A DNA stretch of 7,206 bases from Candidatus Latescibacterota bacterium (GTDB lineage Bacteria; Latescibacterota; Latescibacteria; Latescibacterales; Latescibacteraceae): the NCBI GenBank assembly GCA_018656855.1, contig JABHYP010000031.1, positions 1-7,206 of the forward strand, read 5' to 3'. The position numbers were made by a program, and so were the translations under genes. Positions within the stretch are counted from its first letter, which is position 1; every line of letters begins with the position of its first letter. Below are positions 1-5,839 of this stretch, piece after piece. The notes under the pieces were generated by a model. It did no database searches. It was not told the DNA's origin and saw only the letters and a program-made list of their open reading frames with translations.

Positions 1-753
1 GCCGCACATGTCGAACTGTTTGTCGAATACAGCGTGGAAGTAGACGGTCGTCCGTCCGAAACGCTGCCAGCCTCTAACTGTGTTCCTGTCGGATATTTCC
101 AGAAAAGCGTCTTCTATCTTTTGATTAGACTTTTCCATGTCTATGAGTATGTATGAATTGATCGACTCGGGGAATGTGTAACGATGAAAACCAGTACGGC
201 GTGTCGTTGTCAATTCAACCTGCGTATCGTAATCACTGAGATATACTGAATAGTAGCCGGGCGAAGCTTTCTCACAATTGTGGCTAAAATGCGAACCGTA
301 CCCACGAGTGTTCCACGGGCCGAGCCGGTCTCCGGCCCCCTGTATGTAGAGGCGGGTGACAACCGGCATAATGGAGATGTTGCAGAGGTTCCAGTGCCCT
401 TTGTTGGTATGCGTGAAACCATTAATAACATCGTCTTCATAGTAGTATCCGGAACCGGTGACAAATGTGGTGACAGGGCTCAATTGTACCATGCCGTGAG
501 GAAGTGTTGCGCCGGGAAATGTAAGACCCGCCCATACGCGCCACCCTGCAGGTGGTTCGTAACCGATTTCGATCTTGTCGGTGAGCGGCTCTGTCCCGAT
601 GAAAGTGTTGACCATATCGTACGGTTCGGCGAAATATTCATCTGCATCGGTCTGCACCACATCTTGAGTACAAGAGGAAATAAAAAAAATCGTTATTATA
701 ATAACAACGGGCAGGATACCTTTTGTTTGTCTCGAGTTTGTCAATCTTTGCAT
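1..753 (-). CDS. GH92 family alpha-mannosidase lipoprotein, N-terminal part (runs off the left edge)
   Basis: The reading frame is open from the start codon at 751-753 to the window edge (251 codons, no stop), so about the first third of a GH92 enzyme, usually around 750 residues, is present. Residues 1-28 form a lipoprotein signal: a hydrophobic stretch VVIIITIFF, then lipobox ISSC with Cys28 as the lipidated residue. The mature part matches the N-terminal beta-sandwich domain of GH92: VNTFIGT (48-54), TFPGATLPHGMVQLSP (78-93), GYYYEDDVINGFTHTN (102-117), FSHNCEKASPGYYSVYL (156-172) and VELTTTRRTGFHRYTFP (179-195). GH92 enzymes are calcium-dependent exo-acting alpha-mannosidases that remove terminal mannose from glycans. 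The catalytic acid and base lie in the C-terminal domain, outside the window, so activity cannot be judged. AAGGAA at 761-766, seven bases before the ATG, is a good ribosome binding site. The URO-D-like gene lies 163 bases upstream on the same strand. Family assignment is firm; substrate linkage is not. Confidence 0.88.
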   Translation of the reverse strand, partial: MQRLTNSRQTKGILPVVIIITIFFISSCTQDVVQTDADEYFAEPYDMVNTFIGTEPLTDKIEIGYEPPAGWRVWAGLTFPGATLPHGMVQLSPVTTFVTGSGYYYEDDVINGFTHTNKGHWNLCNISIMPVVTRLYIQGAGDRLGPWNTRGYGSHFSHNCEKASPGYYSVYLSDYDTQVELTTTRRTGFHRYTFPESINSYILIDMEKSNQKIEDAFLEISDRNTVRGWQRFGRTTVYFHAVFDKQFDMCG

Positions 754-916
754 GAGAGATTTCCTTGTTTTTTCGATATATTTATTTCCCGGATCAAAAT
801 CAAATATGATTTTTTTTATTGGCCCTTCATTAAAGCTCAGTGATCTCCCCCCAATTTTATACCACTTCTTGGGTTATTCATGTCACCGGGTTTTCTGCTG
901 TCAGGAATTCTCACCC

Positions 917-2140
917 TTAGACCATGCCGTTCAGTTTCTCACGGTAATACCTGAATTCCTCCCATGGTACTTCCGGGGGGATGAGATGATCGCCGAAGGG
1001 AATATAGCCGCCTGTTTTGAGCACTTCGCCGACCGGCTCAAGTATCTCGTCTATCCGCTGTCTGCCGTGACGTATCTCCGACTTCGGGATGCCGCCCATC
1101 AATTGCAGTTTCGGGAATGTCTTACGTATCTTTACAAGATCCATGCCGCAGCTTACCTCGATTGGATACATTCCGGTGATGCCTGCTTCCAGAAACAGGT
1201 GGATAATATCGAAACAGTCGCCATCAGTGTCTATAAATATCGTGTTGATCCCATGCTCTTTGAGGAATGAGGTCAGACGTTTATAATAAGGTACCATGAA
1301 TTCGGTTATAATTGACGGGGATACCATCGAACCCATCCCCGCGGACATATCTTCCCATATAATGAATAGGTCTACATCGATTTCAGAAAGGACTTCCTCA
1401 TAAACCGCGAGCCATACTTCGGTAAACGTTTTCTGTACATCGTGAATAAGATCCGGCAGGTCAAAGTAGTTATAAAAGAGATATTCGTACCCCATGAGGT
1501 GAGCAAGCGTTCCAAAGTACCCGTGCGGATAACCCCCAAGGGTCACAACATAGTTGCCGGATTTGTATTCACGGACAAGCTCGTTCCAGTTAGAGGGGAA
1601 TCTTCCTCTGATGTTTTCGAGATTCAAGCGCTCGGATTTCAATTTTTCCCAGCTCGGCCAGTCTTTAATAACATTTTCGAGAGCGGAAGGGAGAACACCG
1701 GTTGTTTTAGAGAAAATCCTCTTAACACCGTCAATATCGATATACCTGAGATATTCATCGTCCTCGCTGGTTATTTTTGTCTCGAACATTGGATGGAACA
1801 ACAGGTTGACATCAACGAGCTTCTGCCCGGTGTCCATGTTCAGGGCATTACGTACATCGTTGTCCTGAACAAATCCCTGGGTCGGATGGTAAAGGCCGCC
1901 GCCGAGAACTGCTATTCCCTCGGGGAGTTTGTCGCTCCTGATCGAATTCCAACAGGGAATGTAAAGCGATGATGATGGTGTAGTGACATCATGCTCTAAC
2001 TCCGGATAATTGCGCTGCGACAGACCCTCTTCGTACCAATTTTCAATCGTTCTTCCCCAGTATCCGAATTCCCATTTCGGCGCAGTAACACCGGTATTAA
2101 AGTTTTCCATCACCTCCAGGAATCTTTCCCGTACGGTCAT
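917..2140 (-). CDS. Uroporphyrinogen decarboxylase (URO-D)-family protein, divergent paralog
   Basis: A 407-residue cytoplasmic protein of the URO-D fold (PF01208 type), with no signal peptide. Family marks are the opening MTVRERFLEVMEN, IIWEDMSAGMGSMVSPSIITEF at about 260-281 followed by VPYYKRL, a late barrel strand with DTDGD (304-308), then LQLMGGIPK (345-353) and GGYIPFGDHLIPPEVPW (377-393). The N-terminal substrate-binding motif of true HemE (PxWxMRQAGR) is absent: the equivalent place reads PKWEFGYWGR (21-30). The His/Cys cluster of the methylcobamide methyltransferase members (MtaA type) is not obvious either, with DTDGD near its expected position. It is therefore unlikely to be the haem-pathway enzyme, and its reaction is unknown. 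Start: an upstream in-frame ATG at 2150-2152 has no ribosome binding site, while the ATG at 2138-2140 has GGAG six bases before it, so I chose the latter. A mobile-element-like repeat begins only 20 bases upstream. GH92 lies downstream on the same strand, possibly co-transcribed. Confidence 0.85.
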   Translation of the reverse strand: MTVRERFLEVMENFNTGVTAPKWEFGYWGRTIENWYEEGLSQRNYPELEHDVTTPSSSLYIPCWNSIRSDKLPEGIAVLGGGLYHPTQGFVQDNDVRNALNMDTGQKLVDVNLLFHPMFETKITSEDDEYLRYIDIDGVKRIFSKTTGVLPSALENVIKDWPSWEKLKSERLNLENIRGRFPSNWNELVREYKSGNYVVTLGGYPHGYFGTLAHLMGYEYLFYNYFDLPDLIHDVQKTFTEVWLAVYEEVLSEIDVDLFIIWEDMSAGMGSMVSPSIITEFMVPYYKRLTSFLKEHGINTIFIDTDGDCFDIIHLFLEAGITGMYPIEVSCGMDLVKIRKTFPKLQLMGGIPKSEIRHGRQRIDEILEPVGEVLKTGGYIPFGDHLIPPEVPWEEFRYYREKLNGMV

Positions 2141-2146
2141 ATTACA

Positions 2147-2150
2147 CTCC
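2147..2150 (-). promoter_or_regulatory. Ribosome binding site that decides the URO-D-like gene start
   Basis: On the minus strand GGAG sits six bases before the ATG at 2138-2140. The alternative ATG at 2150-2152 overlaps this site and is preceded only by A-rich sequence, so the shorter form, four residues less, is favoured. Confidence 0.6.
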
Positions 2151-2159
2151 ATTTTTGTT

Positions 2160-2247
2160 TGTACGTCGTCAGAACATTTTGGATACTATTAGTTTAAAAG
2201 TAAGGTGTAATTTTCAGTAAGTGCAACTGTTTTTTCAAACCTCCTTT
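2160..2247 (+). repeat. Dispersed element-end repeat, copy A
   Basis: This stretch starts TGTACGTCGTCAGAACATT and aligns without gaps to 7066-7153 over 88 bases with about 16 mismatches by hand count, including an identical block TTTTTTCAAACCTCCTTT. Its first 40 bases also match the inverted copy at 3649-3688, less closely. TG at the tip and TGGAtAC about 20 bases in resemble the ends of IS3/IS481-type insertion sequences; that family placement is inference. It lies in the 5' leader of the URO-D-like gene and is more diverged than the other two copies, suggesting an older insertion. Confidence 0.7.
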
Positions 2248-2542
2248 TTCTTTGTCATTTGCCTAGATATTGGCTCGGTTTGAACGATTACGATGTTGTG
2301 CAGGAGGTAACTCATAGCCTTTTTGATTAAAACAGGGGATAGCTATCTCCCGGTATCCATTTTCAGTACAATCAACGTATGAGTCAAGAAAGAAAACAAG
2401 CTATTCTCAAGAAATACTTGTTTGAAATGATGAAATAAAATATCTTGGAAATGATAGCATTATTATATGAAATTATTCGCCCTCATGATTTTGATATGGG
2501 GACTGTTGGTTAATATCTATCGTTAACAGGCAGGAGATTATT
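2248..2542. other. Spacer between copy A and the EEP gene
   Basis: AT-rich spacer with no convincing gene. On the minus strand 2266-2400 is open for 45 codons and ends in TAG at 2263-2265; it contains readable residues such as CTENGYREIAIPCFNQKGYE but has no start codon and is preceded by a stop. Its position just inside copy A would suit the worn C-terminal end of a transposase, but I recognise no family and it may be chance. No clear promoter for the EEP gene could be picked out. Confidence 0.5.
2531..2536 (+). promoter_or_regulatory. Ribosome binding site supporting a TTG start for the EEP gene
   Basis: CAGGAG ends six bases before the TTG at 2543. The first in-frame ATG, at 2561, has no comparable site at the right distance, so the TTG start is preferred. 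It also puts two arginines ahead of the hydrophobic signal segment, as expected for a lipoprotein. Confidence 0.6.
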
Positions 2543-3325
2543 TTGAGAAGATTCCGTTTTATGACAATGCTGTGTATTCTGTCCGCCGTATGTGTGATCA
2601 CTCTTTCCGGTTGCCGGAACAATGTCGGGATTGTGCGAGTCATGACCTACAATCTTCATCACTGCATGGGCGATGACGGCATATACGATGTCAGTAGAAT
2701 AGCGGAATTCATGATAACGCATCAGGCTGATATCATCCTATGTCAGGAGGTCGATAGTGCTTACTCGGACCGGAGCAAAATGGAGAAACAGCCTGAAATG
2801 CTCGAGACGATGCTCGGTTTTCATGCTTTCTACGGTCCGAATATTGGAGAGACATACGGCAACCTGATCCTGTCCCGCTATCCGATTGCAAGCACAGAAA
2901 ATATTTCACTACCCAATCCTGACGACATAGAACCGCGCGGCGTTATTGTGGCTACCCTGAAAGCCGGAAAAAATACGATAACGATAATGGACACTCACCT
3001 GAGCGCGTTTTCCAGGCATAACCGGGATGTGGAGGTGGAATTCCTCAAAGGCATCGTCAAGGAACGGGATGGGCTTGTCCTTTTTGGGGCCGATTTCAAC
3101 TGCAGACCCTCGGGACAATTGAAACCACTTCTCGACGACGGTGTCGTAGCCGATACTCGTGACGGCGTCCTCGGTCTCGGAGAGGGCATCGACGATATCC
3201 TCGTTTCCATACCGTTGCGGGATTGTGTCATCAAAGGCGAAATAGTTGAAAACCAATTATCCGACCATCCGGCATATTGGATTGACATCGATTTTGGAAA
3301 ACTGAAAGTCCGCAGAAATAAATAA
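2543..3325 (+). CDS. Endonuclease/exonuclease/phosphatase (EEP) family lipoprotein
   Basis: A 260-residue exported metal-dependent phosphoesterase. Residues 1-24 are a lipoprotein signal (MRRFRF, hydrophobic core, lipobox LSGC, Cys24). The rest is one compact EEP domain with its signature blocks in order: MTYNLHH with Asn37, CQEVD with the metal-binding Glu69, YGNLILSRYPI (105-115), MDTHLSA with His152, FGADFN with Asp184 and Asn186, IDDILV with Asp217, and LSDHPA with the catalytic-type His242. All expected active-site residues are present, so it should be active. The family includes DNases, sphingomyelinases, inositol-phosphate phosphatases and other phosphodiesterases; the lipid anchor points to an envelope substrate, but which one cannot be read from the sequence. 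The gene stands alone on its strand between two facing element-end repeats, with about 300 bases of spacer on its 5' side and 320 on its 3' side. Start is TTG, set by a GGAG six bases upstream. Confidence 0.87.
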   Translation: MRRFRFMTMLCILSAVCVITLSGCRNNVGIVRVMTYNLHHCMGDDGIYDVSRIAEFMITHQADIILCQEVDSAYSDRSKMEKQPEMLETMLGFHAFYGPNIGETYGNLILSRYPIASTENISLPNPDDIEPRGVIVATLKAGKNTITIMDTHLSAFSRHNRDVEVEFLKGIVKERDGLVLFGADFNCRPSGQLKPLLDDGVVADTRDGVLGLGEGIDDILVSIPLRDCVIKGEIVENQLSDHPAYWIDIDFGKLKVRRNK

Positions 3326-3648
3326 TTCACCCTGGAATAGTAATATCCGAAAATAAATAAGATTCTTAATATCATCACTTTATTCATATATAATACCCTT
3401 TGATGATAGATTGGCTCCAAATCCCATTTGAGAGTTACGTTTTAGGGACGGTTTAAAAGTGAGACGGTTGGCAGTCGAATACTGTACTACCTGATAAAAA
3501 ATCCTCACATACGGAAAAAGTAACCAAATTTATTTAGAGTAGGATTCCTTAATTTTCGCGCAAACCGATTTTTTTGGGGTTGGCTTCTCATATACCACAT
3601 TTTTTCACATCACGCTTTCATTAATTTCAAGTTTCAACTTCAGCTTGA
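3326..3648. other. AT-rich spacer downstream of the EEP gene
   Basis: No gene is supported here. An 8-base inverted repeat (3370-3377 with 3401-3408, 23-base loop) is AT-rich and lacks a T-run, so it is not a good terminator. A 31-codon minus-strand ORF inside copy B (about 3505-3600, MWYMRSQPQKNRFARK...) has no recognisable family features and is probably chance. Confidence 0.5.
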
Positions 3649-3688
3649 CTCTTAACTCAATGTGTCCAGAATGTTCTGACGACTTACA
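3649..3688 (-). repeat. Dispersed element-end repeat, copy B (inverted)
   Basis: Read on the minus strand from 3688 it begins TGTAAGTCGTCAGAACATT and matches copy C at 38 of its first 40 bases by hand count. Past that point similarity stops, whereas A and C stay alike for 88 bases. This is the behaviour of the opposite end of an insertion sequence: shared terminal inverted repeat, different interior. Confidence 0.7.
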
Positions 3689-3775
3689 GAAAAAACTTGT
3701 TTAAAATGTTTGAATGTAATAGTTTGAGTGTAGAATTACTCAGAGATTTAGCCCCCTTAATTTTTAATCTTGGGA

Positions 3776-3802
3776 TTGTCTATTAAGTCTTGGCAATATA
3801 AT
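3776..3802 (+). promoter_or_regulatory. Possible promoter for the DUF362 gene
   Basis: A perfect TATAAT at 3797-3802 follows TTGTCT at 3776-3781 with a 15-base spacer, shorter than the usual 17. It lies about 130 bases before the preferred start and about 40 before the first in-frame ATG. The AT-rich background makes a TATAAT likely by chance, so this is tentative. Confidence 0.3.
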
Positions 3803-3921
3803 AATAAAAGGGAACGCTATGAGATGCACTAAAAAAATGACATGATGGATCGCCGGAAATTTTTAATCAAAAGAATTCCTCGACCCTTGGGTCAGGGTAG
3901 TTCATTTCATACCAAAATTAT

Positions 3922-3925
3922 GGAG
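3922..3925 (+). promoter_or_regulatory. Ribosome binding site that decides the DUF362 gene start
   Basis: GGAG is six bases before the ATG at 3932. The earlier in-frame ATGs at 3842 and 3845 have no ribosome binding site, and the later ATG at 3959 has none either. Starting at 3932 also gives a normal-length signal peptide. Confidence 0.55.
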
Positions 3926-3931
3926 AAACGA

Positions 3932-5047
3932 ATGAGAAAGAGCGTATTATTTGACAATATGCCTAACAGAAGGATGTTCCTCGGCGCCTTGACCGGAGGG
4001 ATCGTTGGTGTGTCAGCCTGTGCCAGGAAACGCAGCACCGGTATAAAAGCTCAAAGCGGCGCTAAACCACTACCCATCCCGAGAAATAGAAAAGTGATTT
4101 TTCGGACAGGTTCAGACCGTCGCCAGGTTATCACAAATGCACTGATTCCTCTACAGAGCGAAGTCGCGAAAGCAATCAGTGACAAGCAGGTCATCGTTAA
4201 AGTGAACTGTGGCCTGGTTGATCCCCAATATGTCGATTGTTCCACTCATGCTGATGAAATAAGGGCGATCCTGGATTTTCTGGAGCCGATCTACGACCGT
4301 CAGATACTCATTTCAGAGGGTACAGCCAGCAAAATGTCTCCCATAGCTTCTGCTTATGAAAATTATGGCTATCTGCCACTCCAGAAGGAATATAACAATA
4401 TCAAGTTTATTGACGCCAATGACCAGCAGACAAACCGAATTTTCATACGAGCGGCAAAACAGCACCCGGTGGCGATCAATGTAATAGCGCCATACATGGA
4501 TCCGAACGTGTATCTGATATCGGCGGCTCGCATGAAAACTCATAACTGCGTGGTAGGAACATTCTCGCTTAAAAATGTAGTGATGGGTTCACCTCAATGC
4601 CGGTACTGGGATAAAAACAGCTCCGATAAAAGTGATAAACCCAAAATGCACGGCGGTCAAGGTTTACCTGAAAGCGGAAGCGGCAGAGATCTGAGTTACA
4701 ACATGTTCACGCTCGCCCTCGCTGGGGTAAGGCCTGATCTCGCTGTTATCGATGGTGTTCAGTCAATCGAGGGTAACGGCCCATGGAACGGTGATGTCGT
4801 CGATCATGGTGTTGTTGTCGCCAGCACTGATTTTGTGGCCGCGGACCGTTTATGTACCGAACTTATTGGTATCGATCCATTCTATATGAAATACCTTGAA
4901 TGGTGCGGGAATGCTGGTATGGGCAACTGGAACATGTCTAAAATAAACGTTGATGGCCCGAATTACAAAGACTATGTAATCAAATACAAGCTTAATAAAA
5001 ATGTTGAGAACCAGATTGCATGGATTGACCGTAATTTTGAACGGTAA
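3932..5047 (+). CDS. DUF362 domain protein with Tat-like lipoprotein signal
   Basis: A 371-residue protein from the preferred start; the frame is open back to 3842, which would give 401. Residues 10-30 read MPNRRMFLGALTGGIVGVSAC: a twin arginine at 13-14, a hydrophobic segment, and a lipobox VSAC with Cys30, suggesting Tat export of a folded, perhaps cofactor-bearing, lipoprotein. The body carries DUF362 (PF04015) hallmarks: VIVKVNCGL (87-95), ISEGTA (127-132), RMKTHNCVVGTFSLKN (200-215) with the family KTH and SLKN motifs, and LAVIDGVQSIEGNGP (270-284). The role of DUF362 is unknown; some members are fused to ferredoxin-like iron-sulphur modules, but there is no CxxCxxC cluster here. If the repeat-bounded unit upstream is an insertion, this gene was originally divergent from the URO-D-like gene. 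No terminator is evident after the stop. The family call is strong; the start and exact export route are less sure. Confidence 0.82.
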   Translation: MRKSVLFDNMPNRRMFLGALTGGIVGVSACARKRSTGIKAQSGAKPLPIPRNRKVIFRTGSDRRQVITNALIPLQSEVAKAISDKQVIVKVNCGLVDPQYVDCSTHADEIRAILDFLEPIYDRQILISEGTASKMSPIASAYENYGYLPLQKEYNNIKFIDANDQQTNRIFIRAAKQHPVAINVIAPYMDPNVYLISAARMKTHNCVVGTFSLKNVVMGSPQCRYWDKNSSDKSDKPKMHGGQGLPESGSGRDLSYNMFTLALAGVRPDLAVIDGVQSIEGNGPWNGDVVDHGVVVASTDFVAADRLCTELIGIDPFYMKYLEWCGNAGMGNWNMSKINVDGPNYKDYVIKYKLNKNVENQIAWIDRNFER

Positions 5048-5653
5048 CACAAAACAATAACTCCTAAAAGGGATTACAGGCAATTACGATGTATTCCAGT
5101 ATGAAATGTTGGGAAGAATGTAATCTTAGCTTCAGCGAAAACTCGTTTTTAGATTTTGCTCCTAAAAAACTGGTCCAGTTATTATGTTAGACTTGGAAAA
5201 TAATTGGAGGTAAGGCAAGAGTATTACTCCTGCACGTCAAGCGTATGTCTTATGGAAAATATAAGATTATAAGTTTAATATTATTACTTAAACCTGAATG
5301 ATTGCTGCATTTGTCATTTTAAAGATCAATATCACAGATGTCATGAATGTCTCGAATTAACATAAATGATGTCAAGAATTGGCAAGGTTAGATAATTACG
5401 TATTGCCGGTATATTTTACTTGAATTATAACACATATTGAAACAGCCTATTTACACACACCTTCCAGCAATTACCATAAACGTCCAATCGGCAATCTTTT
5501 CCATGCAATATTTTATCTTGCTTTAATTTAGGTTATATCATATTATTTAAAACAGGTGATTTATATCCCATATTTATTGGATATAAATAAGATAAATACA
5601 TATATACTCAGATATAATTACTGATAATTCACACCTTCCCATGGGATTATACC
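5048..5653. other. Long AT-rich spacer
   Basis: Roughly 600 bases without a supported gene. It contains a 13-base odd palindrome AACTGGTCCAGTT at 5168-5180, whose single central base makes it a poor hairpin but a possible operator. There is an isolated GGAGG-type sequence at 5206-5210 with no start codon at the right distance, and the perfect hairpin at 5559-5588. I saw no tRNA, riboswitch or CRISPR pattern by eye. Confidence 0.5.
5559..5588. repeat. Perfect 10-base AT-rich inverted repeat
   Basis: ATTTATATCC at 5559-5568 is the exact reverse complement of GGATATAAAT at 5579-5588, with a 10-base loop. Neither side is followed by a T-run, so it is not a typical terminator. It could be a regulator binding site or simply a chance product of AT-rich DNA; it lies about 65 bases before a small ORF. 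Confidence 0.5.
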
Positions 5654-5812
5654 ATGAGTGAATCTTTAATTATCATTAGTTCTCTTCTCCTTTTTGCATT
5701 ATTATCGAGCACATCACCTGAAGCCAAACATGCCCGCATCATAGAGAATTGCTGTAAAATCCCTATAATATTAATTTATGGATTATTTTATAAAACGTGG
5801 AAAAATGATTAA
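5654..5812 (+). CDS. Possible 52-residue small membrane or secreted protein
   Basis: ATG to TAA, 52 residues: MSESLIIISSLLLFALLSST starts with a hydrophobic run (5-18), followed by a polar middle with two adjacent cysteines (ENCCK, 31-35) and a second short hydrophobic segment (36-45) before a basic tail ending KTWKND. It ends 27 bases before the SBBP gene on the same strand. The only ribosome-binding candidate is a weak GGGAT about nine bases upstream. I recognise no family. Such an ORF can arise by chance in AT-rich DNA, since isoleucine, leucine and phenylalanine codons are AT-rich, so this is a possibility rather than a firm gene. Confidence 0.25.
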   Translation: MSESLIIISSLLLFALLSSTSPEAKHARIIENCCKIPIILIYGLFYKTWKND

Positions 5813-5839
5813 TGCTAATTATTCATAGGATAGTTTACA

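Larger units (their letters stand above)
2160..3688. mobile_element. Candidate 1.5-kb unit with terminal inverted repeats around the EEP gene
   Basis: Copy A (2160-2247) at the left and copy B (3649-3688) at the right face each other as terminal inverted repeats, both with TGTA/TACA at the outer tips. The only gene between them is the EEP lipoprotein; no transposase is visible. The bases just outside (GTT on the left, GAA on the right) do not form a direct duplication. It may be a decayed insertion sequence, a non-autonomous cargo unit, or two independent solo ends. Removing it would leave the URO-D-like and DUF362 genes as a compact divergent pair, which fits an insertion. Confidence 0.35.

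Noticed and set aside
280..843. Plus-strand ORF of 187 codons
   Set aside because: It is antisense to the GH92 frame, which has clear family motifs, a lipobox and a ribosome binding site; the plus-strand translation shows no recognisable domain.
1442..1972. Plus-strand ORF of 176 codons (and 752-1270)
   Set aside because: Both lie antisense to the URO-D-like gene (the second mostly) and have no family features or convincing starts.
917..2140. hemE, the haem biosynthesis enzyme
   Set aside because: The N-terminal substrate-binding motif is missing and no other haem genes are nearby.
2491..2519. TTGATA, 17 bases, TATCTA as an EEP promoter
   Set aside because: The -10 match is only three of six in AT-rich DNA.
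3370..3408. Inverted repeat as a terminator for the EEP gene
   Set aside because: Only eight AT-rich pairs with a 23-base loop and no T-run.
2995..3420. Minus-strand ORF of 141 codons
   Set aside because: Antisense to the EEP gene, whose active-site motifs are all intact; the minus-strand translation is low-complexity serine/proline/arginine-rich, typical of a shadow frame.
2157..3691. Target-site duplication around the A-B unit
   Set aside because: Bases outside the two tips do not match directly at 3 to 9 positions, so no duplication can be claimed.
2413..3720. Short similarity ACTTGTTT(A/G)AAATG at about 2416 and 3695
   Set aside because: About a dozen AT-rich bases; expected by chance in this spacer DNA.
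5168..5180. Palindrome AACTGGTCCAGTT as a terminator
   Set aside because: With a single central base it cannot form a stable hairpin loop; the minus-strand T-run beside it is probably chance.
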